Positions 1 to 8,424 are shown, counted from the first letter of the stretch. The stretch is DNA of 64,000 bases from Streptomyces sp. HM190 (GCF_009857135.1 NZ_CP047318.1:496001-560000); one strand, 5' to 3'. Notes: generated by a model not told the origin, from the letters alone. Numbers and translations are program-made.

Positions 1-264
1 CGGGGCTTCCCGCACGAGCCGGCCCTCGATCCCGAGGCCGGGGTGCGCGGCCCGGACGCTACGGGCCGCCTCCTCCAGGGTCTGTTCGGCCCACGCGCGC
101 TGACCGGTCCCGAGGGGGACGGAGGCCGGCGGACGCGGATGCCACTCCCACGCGTGCACGAGCCGCAGCTGCGTGCCTCTGCGCAGGGCTTCCCTGGCCG
201 CCCAGTGGGCGGCGGCGAGACTCTCGGTCGATCCGTCGACTCCCGCGATCACGTACCGAACCAT
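1..264 (-). CDS. Universal stress protein (UspA family), 3' end cut by window edge
   Basis: The visible 88 codons encode the N-terminal half of a UspA domain. It opens with MVRYVIAGVDGSTES, the usual first beta strand and the nucleotide-loop Asp of UspA proteins, followed by AAHWAAREALRRG and the LRLVHAW strand. The reading frame is open to the window edge, so the C-terminal nucleotide-binding motif cannot be seen. The start is fixed by a perfect AGGAGG eight bases before the ATG. USPs are small cytoplasmic proteins, often ATP-binding, induced in stress and non-growing cells. Because its start resembles the tandem USP at 9259, this one may also be a two-domain form. Its upstream gap contains a GGGCCC-TT-GGGCCC element. 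Confidence 0.85.
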   Translation of the reverse strand, partial: MVRYVIAGVDGSTESLAAAHWAAREALRRGTQLRLVHAWEWHPRPPASVPLGTGQRAWAEQTLEEAARSVRAAHPGLGIEGRLVREAP

Positions 265-354
265 GGTGCGCCTCCTGATTCCCTGCCGGATGGGCCTGAG
301 CCCGAGCATCGGGGAGGGAGACGGCGGTGCGCAGGGGGCCGCAAGTCCTTCCCC

Positions 355-370
355 TGGGCCCTTGGGCCCT
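355..370. promoter_or_regulatory. GC-rich inverted repeat upstream of the USP gene
   Basis: TGGGCCCTTGGGCCCT lies about 90 bp upstream of the start of the minus-strand USP gene. It resembles the overall form of DosR/DevR boxes (GGGAC-N4-GTCCC). In DNA of this GC content such repeats arise by chance, so it is only a candidate. Confidence 0.25.
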
Positions 371-400
371 CAACTCCCCCCGCCCCATGGCCCGGACGGC

Positions 401-862
401 TCAACGCGACACGAGAGCCAGGGCGGGGCGAAGGGCCGCCGTGTCCGCCGGCGCCCCGGCCGGCGAGCCCGTCGGAAGGAGCGAGGGCACGGTCCTCGGC
501 GGCCCCGTCGGAGCGACCGGCCCCGTCGGCGCCCCAGGGGCCAAAGGCGCCACTGGCGGCATCGGCGCCATCGGCGGCCGGCCGTTCGTGGCGTGATCCG
601 CGCGGCGGCGCACCGCACGCAGTGCCAGCGCGTCGCGCACGGCCCGCAGGACGAAGGCCACCACGGCGGAGGCGGCCAGCAGGGCGGCGTACCGCCTCCG
701 AACGAGCGATGCCGAAGCCGATGTCGAGGTCGAGGTCGAGGTCGAAGTCGGCCTCGATGCCGATGCCGATGCCGACGCCGATGCCCCTGCCGATGCCGAT
801 GCCGATGCCGATGGTGGCGTCGCTGCCCACCGCGGCGTCGCCTCCGATGTCGTCGTGACCAT
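401..862 (-). CDS. Small low-complexity membrane protein of unknown function
   Basis: This encodes 153 aa. The N-terminal third is an Ala/Ser/Thr low-complexity segment (alternating AS and TS dipeptides, about residues 17-52). Then come a short basic stretch, one probable membrane helix (about residues 57-75, YAALLAASAVVAFVLRAV), a basic segment, and a Pro/Ala-rich tail with GAPTGPVAPTGPP. No family is recognised. The ATG is preceded by AAAGGGG at suitable spacing, which favours this frame over the other open frames here. The simple-sequence DNA (712-815) keeps several frames open, so the gene call is uncertain. It is divergent from the nitroreductase-like gene at 1076. Confidence 0.5.
   Translation of the reverse strand: MVTTTSEATPRWAATPPSASASASAGASASASASASRPTSTSTSTSTSASASLVRRRYAALLAASAVVAFVLRAVRDALALRAVRRRADHATNGRPPMAPMPPVAPLAPGAPTGPVAPTGPPRTVPSLLPTGSPAGAPADTAALRPALALVSR
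712..815. repeat. Degenerate hexanucleotide tandem repeat (GATGCC / GAGGTC type)
   Basis: The stretch is built of GTCGAG-like units followed by GATGCC-like units. On the minus strand it encodes the Ala-Ser and Thr-Ser dipeptide run of the small membrane protein at 401-862. Such slippage-prone tracts vary in length between strains. Confidence 0.7.
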
Positions 863-973
863 GCTGCGCACCCCTTTCCGGGTTCCGGTCCCCCTCCTCA
901 AGGGAACAGCCTGGCGGGCCACGGCGCAGGGTGCCGAAGGGCTCCCGTGGGGTGCTGTGCGGCCCGGCCGTGG

Positions 974-985
974 AGCCGTACGGCC
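974..985. promoter_or_regulatory. Short palindrome upstream of the Acg-like gene
   Basis: AGCCGTACGGCC lies about 90 bp upstream of the nitroreductase-like gene, in the divergent gap 863-1075. It shares the form RGCCG-NN-CGGCC with the elements at 2723 and 11864. It could be an operator for a shared stress regulator, but the motif is short and GC-rich. Confidence 0.22.
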
Positions 986-1075
986 CCTACTGCGTCCGGC
1001 GCGGCGCCGCGACTGTGGGCAGGGTCCACCCCCAGCCCCTCCGGCTCCGCGGCGCGGGCCGGGAAGGAGTCCCCG

Positions 1076-2077
1076 ATGTGGTCCGCAGCATCCGCAGCTC
1101 CCGCTCTCCCGACGCTGGAGACGATCGTGTCGGCGGCCGTGGCCGCTCCCTCGATCCACAACACCCAGCCCTGGCGCTTCCGGTTCGATCCGGACACGGT
1201 GACGCTGGAGGTCCGCGCGGTGGCGGACCGCGGGCTACGGCACCTCGACCCCACGGGCAGGGCGCTGCACGTGTCCGTGGGCTGTGCCCTGCTCAACCTC
1301 CGGCTGGCGGTCGCCCACGTCGGCCGGGAACCGGTGACCCGGCTGCTGCCCCGGCCCGACGAACCGGATCTGCTGGCCGCCGTACGGCTCGGTGGGCCGG
1401 TGCGGAACACGGCCGTTCCCCGGCTGTACGAGGCACTGTGGCACCGGCACAGCAGCCGGTTGCCGTTCTCCGGAGCGCCCCTGCCGGGCGCGGTGGCGGC
1501 GGAACTCGCCGAGGCCGCGCACAGTGAGGGCGCTGCGCTGAGCCGACCCGGTCCGGGTGAGACGGAGCGGGTGCTGCGGCTGTTCCGTGATGCCGAGCGC
1601 CGCAACACGGCCGACCCCGAACGGGCGGCGGAGAGCAGACGTTGGGTGCACGAGCCGAACGCGGCAGCGCTCGGCATGCCGCCGGCGGCGATCGGGCCGC
1701 AGGACTTCTGGGAGCGGATGCCCCTCCGGGACTTCGGCGCGCACCGGCGTCCGTCCGTGCTGGCCACGCGTCCCTTCGAGAAACGGCCGTCGATCGCCGT
1801 GCTGTCCACCGCGCACGACCGGAGGTCGGACTGGCTGCGTGCCGGACAGGCACTCCAGCGTGTCCTGCTGGTGGCCACCGCCCACGGGCTGCGGGCCTCG
1901 CTCCTGCACCAGGCGCTGGAGTGGCCCGATCTGCGGCAGCGGGTCGTGCCTCCCGTGGACGCCCTCCGCGCCCACGCGCAGATGGTGATCCGGTTGGGCT
2001 ACGGCCCGGAAGGCCCGCCGTCCCCGCGCCGCCCGGCCCGGCAGGCCCTGGACGCGGGCACTCTGTTCGCGTCGTGA
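1076..2077 (+). CDS. Acg-type nitroreductase-like flavoprotein
   Basis: The product is 333 aa and belongs to the Acg/Rv2032 group of the nitroreductase superfamily. The signature AAPSIHNTQPWRFR near residue 20 is the FMN-phosphate-binding segment. A second recognisable block is LGYGPEGPPSPRRP near the C-terminus. M. tuberculosis Acg lacks nitroreductase activity and has been proposed to sequester FMN, so the catalytic role is open. The start is the ATG at 1076 with GGAAGGAG seven bases upstream; the much longer open frame to the left has no family match. A paralogue lies at 10856, and both sit among universal stress proteins, which suggests a common hypoxia or redox-stress regulon. Confidence 0.88.
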   Translation: MWSAASAAPALPTLETIVSAAVAAPSIHNTQPWRFRFDPDTVTLEVRAVADRGLRHLDPTGRALHVSVGCALLNLRLAVAHVGREPVTRLLPRPDEPDLLAAVRLGGPVRNTAVPRLYEALWHRHSSRLPFSGAPLPGAVAAELAEAAHSEGAALSRPGPGETERVLRLFRDAERRNTADPERAAESRRWVHEPNAAALGMPPAAIGPQDFWERMPLRDFGAHRRPSVLATRPFEKRPSIAVLSTAHDRRSDWLRAGQALQRVLLVATAHGLRASLLHQALEWPDLRQRVVPPVDALRAHAQMVIRLGYGPEGPPSPRRPARQALDAGTLFAS

Positions 2078-2362
2078 CGGACCCGTGGCCCTCGCGCACG
2101 GCCGCCGGACCGGCCCGGGGCGCGTGCCGTCCGGCCCTGACCCCGTGGCGATCGTCCCGCACGAGTGAACCGCGACCGCCTCGCGTGCACACCGACACCC
2201 GTCCGCGCGCGAGGCGTGGCGGCGACCGAACTGTCGGGCCCGCGCGGGAACATGACACATCCGCGCGGCGCTGTTCCTGATACCCCGGCCGGTATCGCGG
2301 CCTTCACGGCGAAGCCGTCCCGGAGGGGGTGTCCTCACGGCTCGGAGAAAGGTGTGAGACCC

Positions 2363-2632
2363 ATGACGGCTCCAGGTCAGGAGCGGCGTTCACCGGGTGA
2401 ACCGCCCCCGTTGGTGACCTCCTGCGGGCGCAGGATCACCGTGAGATGTCTGACGCTGGCGGCGGCCCGGCCGATCACCCGGGTGACGTTGCGGGTGGGG
2501 CCGGACCAGGGTGAAGAACCCGGCGTCTGGGCCTCGCTGACGACCGAGGAGGCCCGGGAACTGGCCCACCAGCTACTCGCCCACGCCGACCGGGCCGAGT
2601 CCGCCGCCGGTACCGGAGCCTCCCACGTGTGA
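2363..2632 (+). CDS. Small conserved-looking hypothetical protein
   Basis: This encodes 89 aa and has no recognised family. After a short polar start it has two beta-like stretches (RITVRCLTLA, ITRVTLRVG), then VWASLTTEEARELAHQLLAHADRA, an amphipathic helix often seen at the end of small actinobacterial proteins that act near regulatory genes. GAGAAAGGTG precedes the ATG at about nine bases. It lies between stress genes on the same strand. The 285-bp gap upstream holds an inverted repeat GATACC-N6-GGTATC (2279-2296) but no evident promoter hexamers. Confidence 0.6.
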   Translation: MTAPGQERRSPGEPPPLVTSCGRRITVRCLTLAAARPITRVTLRVGPDQGEEPGVWASLTTEEARELAHQLLAHADRAESAAGTGASHV

Positions 2633-2722
2633 CGGGATCCCCGGAAGCCGTCCCCGCGCCGGGCCCAGGACGGGCGAGTCGCCGTCGGGGAGCCCCCGGC
2701 GGATTCGACGTGGCTCCCCGGG

Positions 2723-2734
2723 GGCCGTTCGGCC
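2723..2734. promoter_or_regulatory. Short palindrome upstream of the USP gene at 2817
   Basis: GGCCGTTCGGCC lies about 85 bp before the USP start. Its arms match the element at 11864-11875 (GGCCG-NN-CGGCC). It is a candidate operator only; a few such 10-base matches are expected by chance in DNA this GC-rich. Confidence 0.22.
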
Positions 2735-2816
2735 GACGGGACGAGCCCGCCCGGCCCAAGCGCCGTCTCCCCGCACCACCGCATGGTGGCTCCAGAGGCC
2801 ATTCAGGGAGGCGGCC

Positions 2817-3380
2817 ATGCCGGAAGTCACCGCCGAGAACACCATCGTCGTGGGCGTCGACGGCTCCGCGGCGTCCATGTCCGCGCTGCGCTGGGCGGTC
2901 CGGGAGGCCCGCGCCGTCGACGCGGAGGTCGTCGCCGTGCACGCCTGGGAACCGGCCGAGCCCACGCTCGCCCCGTACGCTCCCCCGTCGGCCCGCCCGA
3001 CGGTCGCCGAACAGCGGGTGAGAGCCGCGGGATTGCTCGCCGACACGTTGCGGGAGGCCCTCGGCCCGCGGAACGACGGCGAGGTCCGCGCCGTGGTGAC
3101 CCAGGGGCCACCCGTTCGGGTGCTCCTGCGACACGCCCGCGGGGCGCGGCTGCTCGTGCTGGGACGCCGGACCCACAGCGCGTTCGGGGTGCCCCCGATC
3201 GGGGCGGTCGGCCGGGAGTGCCTGCTCCACGCGACGGTTCCCGTGGTCGCGGTGCCCGCTCCCGAGCCGTCCGCGGCGACGTCGGGAGGAGGTCCGCTCC
3301 TGTGGGACACGGTCGACGGCCAGGACGGTTACGACGTCGGCGCTCTCGTGGCACGGGTCACGGCTCCCGTGAAGAGGTGA
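2817..3380 (+). CDS. Universal stress protein, single UspA domain
   Basis: This is a 187-aa UspA-family protein. It starts with NTIVVGVDGSAASMSALRWAVREA (strand 1, loop Asp, helix 1), followed by VVAVHAWEP. The expected nucleotide loop G-2x-G-9x-G(S/T) is only loosely present (VLGRRTHSAFGVPPIGAVG), so ATP binding is doubtful. The C-terminal PVVAVP strand is normal, then about 35 extra residues follow that are not typical of the domain. The start at 2817 has CAGGGAGG six bases upstream. Likely a cytoplasmic stress-survival protein, co-regulated with the flanking dormancy-type genes. Confidence 0.85.
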   Translation: MPEVTAENTIVVGVDGSAASMSALRWAVREARAVDAEVVAVHAWEPAEPTLAPYAPPSARPTVAEQRVRAAGLLADTLREALGPRNDGEVRAVVTQGPPVRVLLRHARGARLLVLGRRTHSAFGVPPIGAVGRECLLHATVPVVAVPAPEPSAATSGGGPLLWDTVDGQDGYDVGALVARVTAPVKR

Positions 3381-3803
3381 CCCGTCGGGGGACGTTCGGC
3401 CCTGGCGCGTTCGGCGTCCTCGTGTTGTCCTTGAATCGACGGGAAGGGCCCCGTTGAACAGACGCGGAGAAGCGGCCCGCGAGGTCGCGCACCGCGCAAT
3501 CAGGATCCGCGAGAAGCGGGTGGGGCCCTTTCCGTCCTGCTGTGCCGCTGCCGTGCCGCCCGTGCCGCCTGCCGAACGCCGCGGGCAGACCGCAGGGCGC
3601 CGCCGCCGTACGAGGGCCGTCGCCCCGCGCCCCCGATCCGAAGTGTTCCCGCCCTCGCACGGCGCGCCTCGCCCAGGGCTGAAAGGCCCTCGCGGGGCGG
3701 CGGGTCGGTCCCGTCAGGCCCTGACGACGGCACCTGAACGGCCCATGCGGCGGCGGCGTTCCGACTGGCACCTTCCAGGGGGACGAGGAGGAGGTGCGGA
3801 CCG
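3381..3803. other. Intergenic region without a supportable gene
   Basis: This 423-bp stretch lies between the USP and the Rv1733c-like gene. Open frames exist on both strands, but none has a ribosome site or a recognisable product. It contains GGAAGGGCCCC (about 3440) and its approximate inverse GGGGCCCTTTCC (about 3521), some 80 bp apart, as well as GTTGTCC-rich sequence just downstream of the USP gene. A long leader or promoter region for the membrane protein at 3804 is the simplest reading. Confidence 0.4.
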
Positions 3804-4385
3804 ATGGCCGGCAGCAGACGAGGGACGGAGCCGCTGTGGCGGTGGCGGAGCAATCCGCTGCGACGCCACGAGGACGTGCTGGAGGCATGGGTCGTGCTCG
3901 CCGTCTGGGCGGTCATCGTGATCGGTGGCACCCTGGCCGGCTTCCTGACCTCGCAGGCGGCGCAGGAGGTCTTCGCCGACCAGCGCGCCGAGCGGCGTCC
4001 GGTCCCGGCCGTACTCCTCTCCGACGTTCCCGTACCGGAGTCGGATCCGTACAGCGCGGGCGACCGCTCCTCGGCGGAGATCCGCTGGACCGCCCCGGAC
4101 GGCACCCGGCGCACCGGGACGACACTGGTGGAGGGCGGTCGGAAGGCCGGCACCCGGGTCACGGTCTGGACCGACGGGACGGGCGCCCTGAGCAGTGAGC
4201 CGCCCACGCAGGACGAAGCGGCGATCGAGGCCGGCGCGCTCGGCACGGCCGCGGCGCTCGCCCTGAGCGGCCTGACGTACGGCGTCGGCCGTGCCGGGCG
4301 GTGGTGGCTCGACCGGCGACGTGTCGAGCGGTGGGGCAGGGAATGGACCCTGGTCGGCCCGCGGTGGGACCACAAGGCGACCTGA
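3804..4385 (+). CDS. Rv1733c-like two-helix membrane protein
   Basis: The 193-aa protein has the architecture of the Rv1733c family: a basic N-terminus (RWRSNPLRRHEDVLEAWVVL), one membrane helix (about residues 27-50), an extracytoplasmic beta-rich segment (AEIRWTAPDGTRRTGTTLVEG, VTVWTDGTGALSSEPP), a second helix (about 140-160) and a short basic tail with WWLDRRR. In M. tuberculosis Rv1733c belongs to the DosR dormancy regulon; its function is unknown. GAGGAGGAGGTG precedes the ATG. It stands between USP and SulP genes, a neighbourhood that mirrors the Rv1733c-Rv1739c segment. Confidence 0.8.
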   Translation: MAGSRRGTEPLWRWRSNPLRRHEDVLEAWVVLAVWAVIVIGGTLAGFLTSQAAQEVFADQRAERRPVPAVLLSDVPVPESDPYSAGDRSSAEIRWTAPDGTRRTGTTLVEGGRKAGTRVTVWTDGTGALSSEPPTQDEAAIEAGALGTAAALALSGLTYGVGRAGRWWLDRRRVERWGREWTLVGPRWDHKAT

Positions 4386-4588
4386 CGCCGCGCCGACCGC
4401 CACCTCCCGGCGTGCCCCCTCCCTTGCCCGCCCTCTCACCATCCCCCCTCCTGACCTGCCACCACCCTCACCTGCGGAATTGCGAAATTTAGCAATTCAC
4501 TAGATGCTTGTCTCCGTGCCCGTGGTCCGCCGGGCGAGACGCAGGGGGCCGCTCCGAGGACGGGGCGCCGCAGGGAAGCCGAGGGGTC

Positions 4589-6295
4589 GTGTCCGTTCCG
4601 CTGTACCAGGCCGCGGCGCGGCTCACCGCGCTGCTGCCCTCACGCGCCGACCTGGCGGCCATGGGGCGCTCACCGAGACGGGATCTCCTCGCGGGGCTCA
4701 CCGTCGCGATCGTGGCCCTGCCGCTCGCGCTCGGCTTCGGTGTCTCCTCGGGCCTCGGGGCCGAGGCGGGACTGGCGACCGCCGTGGTGGCCGGTGCGCT
4801 CGCCGCCCTGTTCGGCGGTTCCGACCTCCAGGTGTCCGGGCCGACCGGTGCGATGACCGTGGTGCTGGTACCGATCGTCGGCGAGTACGGCACGAGGGGT
4901 GTGCTCACCGTCGGGCTGATGGCCGGAGTGATGCTCATCGCGCTGGCCGCGCTGCGGGCCGGAACCTGCATGCGGTACGTGCCGGCGCCCGTGGTGGAGG
5001 GCTTCACCCTCGGCATCGCCTGCGTCATCGGGCTCCAGCAGGTGCCCCACGCGCTCGGTGTGCCCGCGCCCGACGGCGACCGGGTGCTGGTGGTGGCCTG
5101 GCGGGCCGTCGCGGAGTTCGCGGGGAACCCGGACTGGACCGCGGTCGGCCTCGCGGTGTCCGTCGCCGTGATCATGCTGGTGGGCGCCCGTCTGTGGCCG
5201 ACCCTCCCGTTCTCCCTCGTCGCCGTCGTCGCGGCCACGGTCCTCACCCAGGTCGCGCACCTCGACGCGGCACCCATCGGTGACCTCCTGTCCGGACTGC
5301 CCGCGCCCTCGCTCGGGTTCCTCGACCCCGGCGCGCTCGGTTCGCTGCTCGCCCCGGCCGTGGCCGTGGCGGCGCTCGCGGCCCTGGAGTCCCTGCTGTC
5401 GGCCTCGGTGGCGGACGGCATGACGGTGGGGCGGCGGCACGACCCCGACCGCGAGCTGTTCGGCCAGGGGCTGGCCAATCTCGCGGCGCCCCTGTTCGGC
5501 GGGGTGCCCGCGACCGGAGCGATAGCCCGGACCGCCGTCAACGTCCGTACGGGCGCCGGTTCCCGCCTGGCGGCCCTGACCCATGCCGCGATCCTCGCCG
5601 CGATCGTCTTCGCGGCGGCACCCCTGGTGGCGAGGATCCCGCTCGCGGCCCTGGCCGGTGTGCTGCTGGCGACCGCGGTCCGCATGGTCGAGGTCGGTTC
5701 GCTCCGGGCGATGGCCCGCGCGACCCGCTCGGACGCGCTGATCCTCGTCCTCACCGCGGTCGCGACCCTCGCCCTGGACCTCGTGTACGCGGTGCTCATC
5801 GGCCTGGCCGTGGCGGGGGCGCTCGCCCTGCGTGCCGTGGCCCAGCAGGCCCGCCTGGACCGGGTGCCGCTGGACCGGGGCGACCACAGCGCCGAGGAGC
5901 ACGCCCTGCTCGCCGAGCACATCGTGGCGTACCGCATCGACGGGCCGCTGTTCTTCGCCGCCGCGCACCGCTTCCTGCTGGAGCTGACCGAGGTGGCCGA
6001 CGTACGGGTCGTCATCCTGCGCATGTCCCGCGTGTCCACGATGGACGCCACGGGTGCGCTCGTGCTGAAGGACGCGGTGGAACGACTGACGCGGCGCGGC
6101 ATCCTCGTCCTGGCCTCCGGGATACGGCCCGTTCAGCGCCGCGTCCTGGACTCCGTCGGCGCGCTGGAGCCGCTGCTGCACGAAGGCCGGGAGTACGCCA
6201 CCACCCCGGAGGCGATCAGGGCGGCCCGCCACCACCTGGAGACGGCCGGGATCCTGCCCGCGGGCTCGGGCCGGGGCGGGACGGTACGGGGATGA
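4589..6295 (+). CDS. SulP-family anion transporter with C-terminal STAS domain
   Basis: The 568-aa protein has a SulP membrane domain (about residues 30-420, 10 or more hydrophobic helices) with the SulP signature SGPTGAMTVVLVPIV near residue 80, and a cytoplasmic STAS domain (about 440-540) ending VVILRMSRVSTMDATGALVLKDAVE. The STAS loop carries Ser/Thr at the position phosphorylated in SpoIIAA-like proteins. The substrate is probably sulfate, bicarbonate or another small anion. I chose the GTG at 4589, preceded by AGGGAAG; an in-frame ATG at 4508 would add a poorly conserved leader. Its stop overlaps the next start (ATGA), so the ATPase downstream is translationally coupled. Confidence 0.88.
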   Translation: MSVPLYQAAARLTALLPSRADLAAMGRSPRRDLLAGLTVAIVALPLALGFGVSSGLGAEAGLATAVVAGALAALFGGSDLQVSGPTGAMTVVLVPIVGEYGTRGVLTVGLMAGVMLIALAALRAGTCMRYVPAPVVEGFTLGIACVIGLQQVPHALGVPAPDGDRVLVVAWRAVAEFAGNPDWTAVGLAVSVAVIMLVGARLWPTLPFSLVAVVAATVLTQVAHLDAAPIGDLLSGLPAPSLGFLDPGALGSLLAPAVAVAALAALESLLSASVADGMTVGRRHDPDRELFGQGLANLAAPLFGGVPATGAIARTAVNVRTGAGSRLAALTHAAILAAIVFAAAPLVARIPLAALAGVLLATAVRMVEVGSLRAMARATRSDALILVLTAVATLALDLVYAVLIGLAVAGALALRAVAQQARLDRVPLDRGDHSAEEHALLAEHIVAYRIDGPLFFAAAHRFLLELTEVADVRVVILRMSRVSTMDATGALVLKDAVERLTRRGILVLASGIRPVQRRVLDSVGALEPLLHEGREYATTPEAIRAARHHLETAGILPAGSGRGGTVRG

Positions 6296-6717
6296 CCACG
6301 CGACTGGACGCGCTGCCGTACCGGCACGTGCTCACCCTCCCGACCATGCCGGCCGCCGTGCGGCTGGCCAGGGAGACCGCCGAGCAGGCCCTGACCGAAT
6401 GGGGAATCGGGCTGCGGCACCCCACCGTTGACCCGGCCCTGCTGATCCTCGGGGAGCTGGTGGCCAACAGCGTCCGGCACGCCGCCGTCCTGTCACCGCA
6501 GCTGACGGTGGTCTACGCGGCGGACCGGGACCGGCTGGCCCTCGCCGTGCACGACCGGCACCCGTACCAGCCCTCGCTGTACGGCGCGCTCACCAGCGAC
6601 GGCACCGGAGGGCTGTCCACCGTCATGGAGCTGACGCTCGGGCTGGGCGGCACCGCCGTCGTGGAGCCCGACACCGACGGGAACGGCAAGAGCATATGGA
6701 TCACCCTGCCCCTGTGA
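6292..6717 (+). CDS. RsbW-like ATP-binding regulatory protein (HATPase_c)
   Basis: The 141-aa protein is a single GHKL ATPase domain of the anti-sigma/serine kinase kind abundant in Streptomyces. The N-box is ELVANSVRHAA (about residues 48-58), and the G1 region is LAVHDRHPYQPS followed by GTGGLSTVMELT. These proteins phosphorylate or bind STAS-domain partners. Here the gene overlaps by four bases with a transporter that itself carries a STAS domain, so a role in controlling the transporter is a reasonable inference, though not demonstrated. No membrane segment is present. Confidence 0.82.
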   Translation: MTTRLDALPYRHVLTLPTMPAAVRLARETAEQALTEWGIGLRHPTVDPALLILGELVANSVRHAAVLSPQLTVVYAADRDRLALAVHDRHPYQPSLYGALTSDGTGGLSTVMELTLGLGGTAVVEPDTDGNGKSIWITLPL

Positions 6718-6972
6718 ACGCACAGCGGACGGCCGGGGCGCCGGCTGCGACGGAGGGAGGCGGCGCACTCGGCGACCCGGGCGTGAAGCCGGGAGGGACC
6801 TCGGGAAAGCCACCGTCGCCGGGTCCGGCCGCTCGGTTTCCACCCCCGCGGTTTCGGGCTGTTCGGCGCGGCAGGCGAGGATGGACCGCATGTTCCTGAC
6901 GAGTGAGTGGATGCGACGCGCCGCGCCCCTGCCGGTGAGACCGCGCGGATGCGTCGAGGAGGCGACGGCACG

Positions 6973-7323
6973 ATGAGTACGCCGCTGTACCAACTGAAGG
7001 CCGAGTTCTTCAAGACGCTGGGCCACCCGGCCCGCATCCGGGTCCTGGAACTGCTGAGCGAGCGTGAGCACGCGGTCGCGGAGATGCTGCCCGAGGTGGG
7101 CATCGAGCCCGCCCACCTGTCCCAGCAGCTCGCGGTGCTGCGCCGCGCCAACCTGGTCAAGAACCGCAAGGAGGGTTCGACGGTGTACTACTCGCTGACG
7201 AGCCCCGACGTCGCCGAACTGCTGCGGGTCGCGCGGACCATCCTCTCCGGGGTGCTCGCCGGGCAGGCCGAACTGCTGGCCGACCTCCAGGCCGCGCAGA
7301 CCGAGGGAAAGCCCCCCTCGTGA
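6973..7323 (+). CDS. ArsR-family winged-helix regulator
   Basis: The 116-aa protein has the ArsR/SmtB winged helix: AEFFKTLGHPARIRVLELLSE at the start, a recognition helix in AHLSQQLAVLRRANLVKNRKEG, and the wing STVYYSLTSPDV. The metal-binding ELCVCD motif of arsenic sensors is absent and there are no cysteines, so it probably senses something else. The ATG at 6973 has GAGGAGG ten bases upstream. It lies 255 bp after the SulP/ATPase pair and only 18 bp from the convergent DUF1918 gene. Confidence 0.85.
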   Translation: MSTPLYQLKAEFFKTLGHPARIRVLELLSEREHAVAEMLPEVGIEPAHLSQQLAVLRRANLVKNRKEGSTVYYSLTSPDVAELLRVARTILSGVLAGQAELLADLQAAQTEGKPPS

Positions 7324-7341
7324 CAGCGGCGGCCCCGCGGC

Positions 7342-8274
7342 TCACTGCTCCGCCGGGACGATGCGGCGCCCCGTGACGCGTGTGGGCCGGATCGCCACCC
7401 ACATCTCGCGGCCGCCTCCGGCCCACGGTGAGGAATGGGCGCCCTCCACGAGGCCGCGCACCTCGTCGGGCGCGGTGACCACGCGCGCGGTTCCGACGAC
7501 GAGGACGCTCCAGCCCTGGCTCATCGCCTCGTCCACATGGTCGACCTCGAAGGCCACCTCCGACCCGACGGCCGCCGCCGGCACCGACTCCGGCGCGGTC
7601 CGGAACGCGATCGTCTCCCCGACGACCTCGTAGTTCACCGGAACCACCGCCGGGCCTCCCGCCGACGAGACCGCCACCCGGCCCACGCCGTGGGTGGACA
7701 GCAGGGCACGGCACTCGTCGGGGTCGAGGTCCACCAGCCGGGGGTGCTGGAGCGCCTGACCCCGGCCGGGCGGCATGTCCACTCCGGCGCCGCGCAGGGC
7801 GGCGACGGTCGTGTCGAGGGCGTCGGCCAGGCCGATGAGGCTGGCCTTGGTCGGGTCGGCCGGCTGCTCCTCCACGTAGGCCAGGTACTCCGGTGCCATC
7901 CCGGCGCGGCGGGCCGCCTCCTCCCGGGTCAGCCCCAGGCGAAGGCGCGCGGCCGCGACGCGGCGGCCGATGTCACCGGGGTTGGGCGGCTTGGCCGGCG
8001 GGGTCCCGGGAGCCTGCGTGCCCGCGCGCGGCTCGTCGGCGGGCGGCGCGGGCGTCCGGGACGGTTCTCGTCCACCGGCGGGCCGGTGTTCGATGTGATG
8101 GATGTGGGCGTCCGGGCCGGGGAAGACGAGGGTCACCTCGTCCGTGTCCGACCAGCGCACGTCGTAGGGGGGCGTCCCGTCCTCGTGGTGGAGTCCGACG
8201 ATCTCGCCGTCGCGCCTGGCGGCGCCGGTGGTGGTGCTCTCGACCACGAGTTGGTCACCGAGTTGAGCTCGCAT
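7342..8274 (-). CDS. DUF1918 - XRE helix-turn-helix - pyridoxamine oxidase-like fusion
   Basis: This is a three-part protein of 310 aa. Residues 1-60 are a DUF1918 domain (MRAQLGDQLVVES ... PPYDVRWSDTDEVTLVFPGPDA). After a Pro-rich linker, about 105-165 is an XRE-type HTH (RRVAAARLRLGLTREEAARRAGM). From about 180 to 305 is a split-barrel flavin-binding domain of the PNPOx-like family (VDLDPDECRALLSTHGVGRVAVSS). The start is placed at the DUF1918 consensus beginning; no strong ribosome site is visible, and the longer open frame upstream runs through simple repeats. The combination suggests a flavin- or redox-sensing transcription factor, an inference from architecture only. Confidence 0.82.
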   Translation of the reverse strand: MRAQLGDQLVVESTTTGAARRDGEIVGLHHEDGTPPYDVRWSDTDEVTLVFPGPDAHIHHIEHRPAGGREPSRTPAPPADEPRAGTQAPGTPPAKPPNPGDIGRRVAAARLRLGLTREEAARRAGMAPEYLAYVEEQPADPTKASLIGLADALDTTVAALRGAGVDMPPGRGQALQHPRLVDLDPDECRALLSTHGVGRVAVSSAGGPAVVPVNYEVVGETIAFRTAPESVPAAAVGSEVAFEVDHVDEAMSQGWSVLVVGTARVVTAPDEVRGLVEGAHSSPWAGGGREMWVAIRPTRVTGRRIVPAEQ

Positions 8275-8330
8275 GATGGCCGCCGTTTCGTCGTATACCG
8301 CTGTGACCTGTGGCTTGTGACTTTTGGCCG

Positions 8331-8376
8331 GTGCCTGTGCCGGTGCCGGTGCCTGTGCCTGTGCCTCGATCCGACG
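8331..8376. repeat. GTGCCT/GTGCCG hexamer repeat in the leader of the DUF1918 gene
   Basis: Six or more near-identical hexamers lie between the gene start at 8274 and the palindrome at 8425. If transcribed they would form a low-complexity 5' leader. They also keep spurious frames open on both strands. Confidence 0.6.
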
Positions 8377-8424
8377 ATCCGGGCCCGACCGCGGACCGCG
8401 GATCGCAGACCACGGACCGCAAAC

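Noticed and set aside
327..596. Plus-strand frame with a collagen-like GxxGxx run (GATGPVGAPGAKGATGG)
   Set aside because: It is opposite the Pro/Ala-rich tail of the minus-strand gene, which has a better ribosome site and a membrane helix. The Gly repeat arises from the complement of Pro/Ala codons.
173..1075. Long upstream extension of the Acg-like frame
   Set aside because: Sequence before 1076 is Arg-rich and without family similarity, and a good ribosome site marks the internal ATG.
1235..2338. Minus-strand frames of 320-370 codons opposite the first Acg-like gene
   Set aside because: Shadow translations, rich in Arg, Gly and Pro, without motifs or ribosome sites.
3454..3921. Possible 155-aa plus-strand gene
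   Set aside because: Composition is typical of a shadow frame, its end overlaps the Rv1733c-like gene, and there is no ribosome site.
8331..8376. Hexamer repeat as a possible replication or attachment site
   Set aside because: It is a simple slippage repeat without DnaA boxes, tRNA end or flanking duplication.
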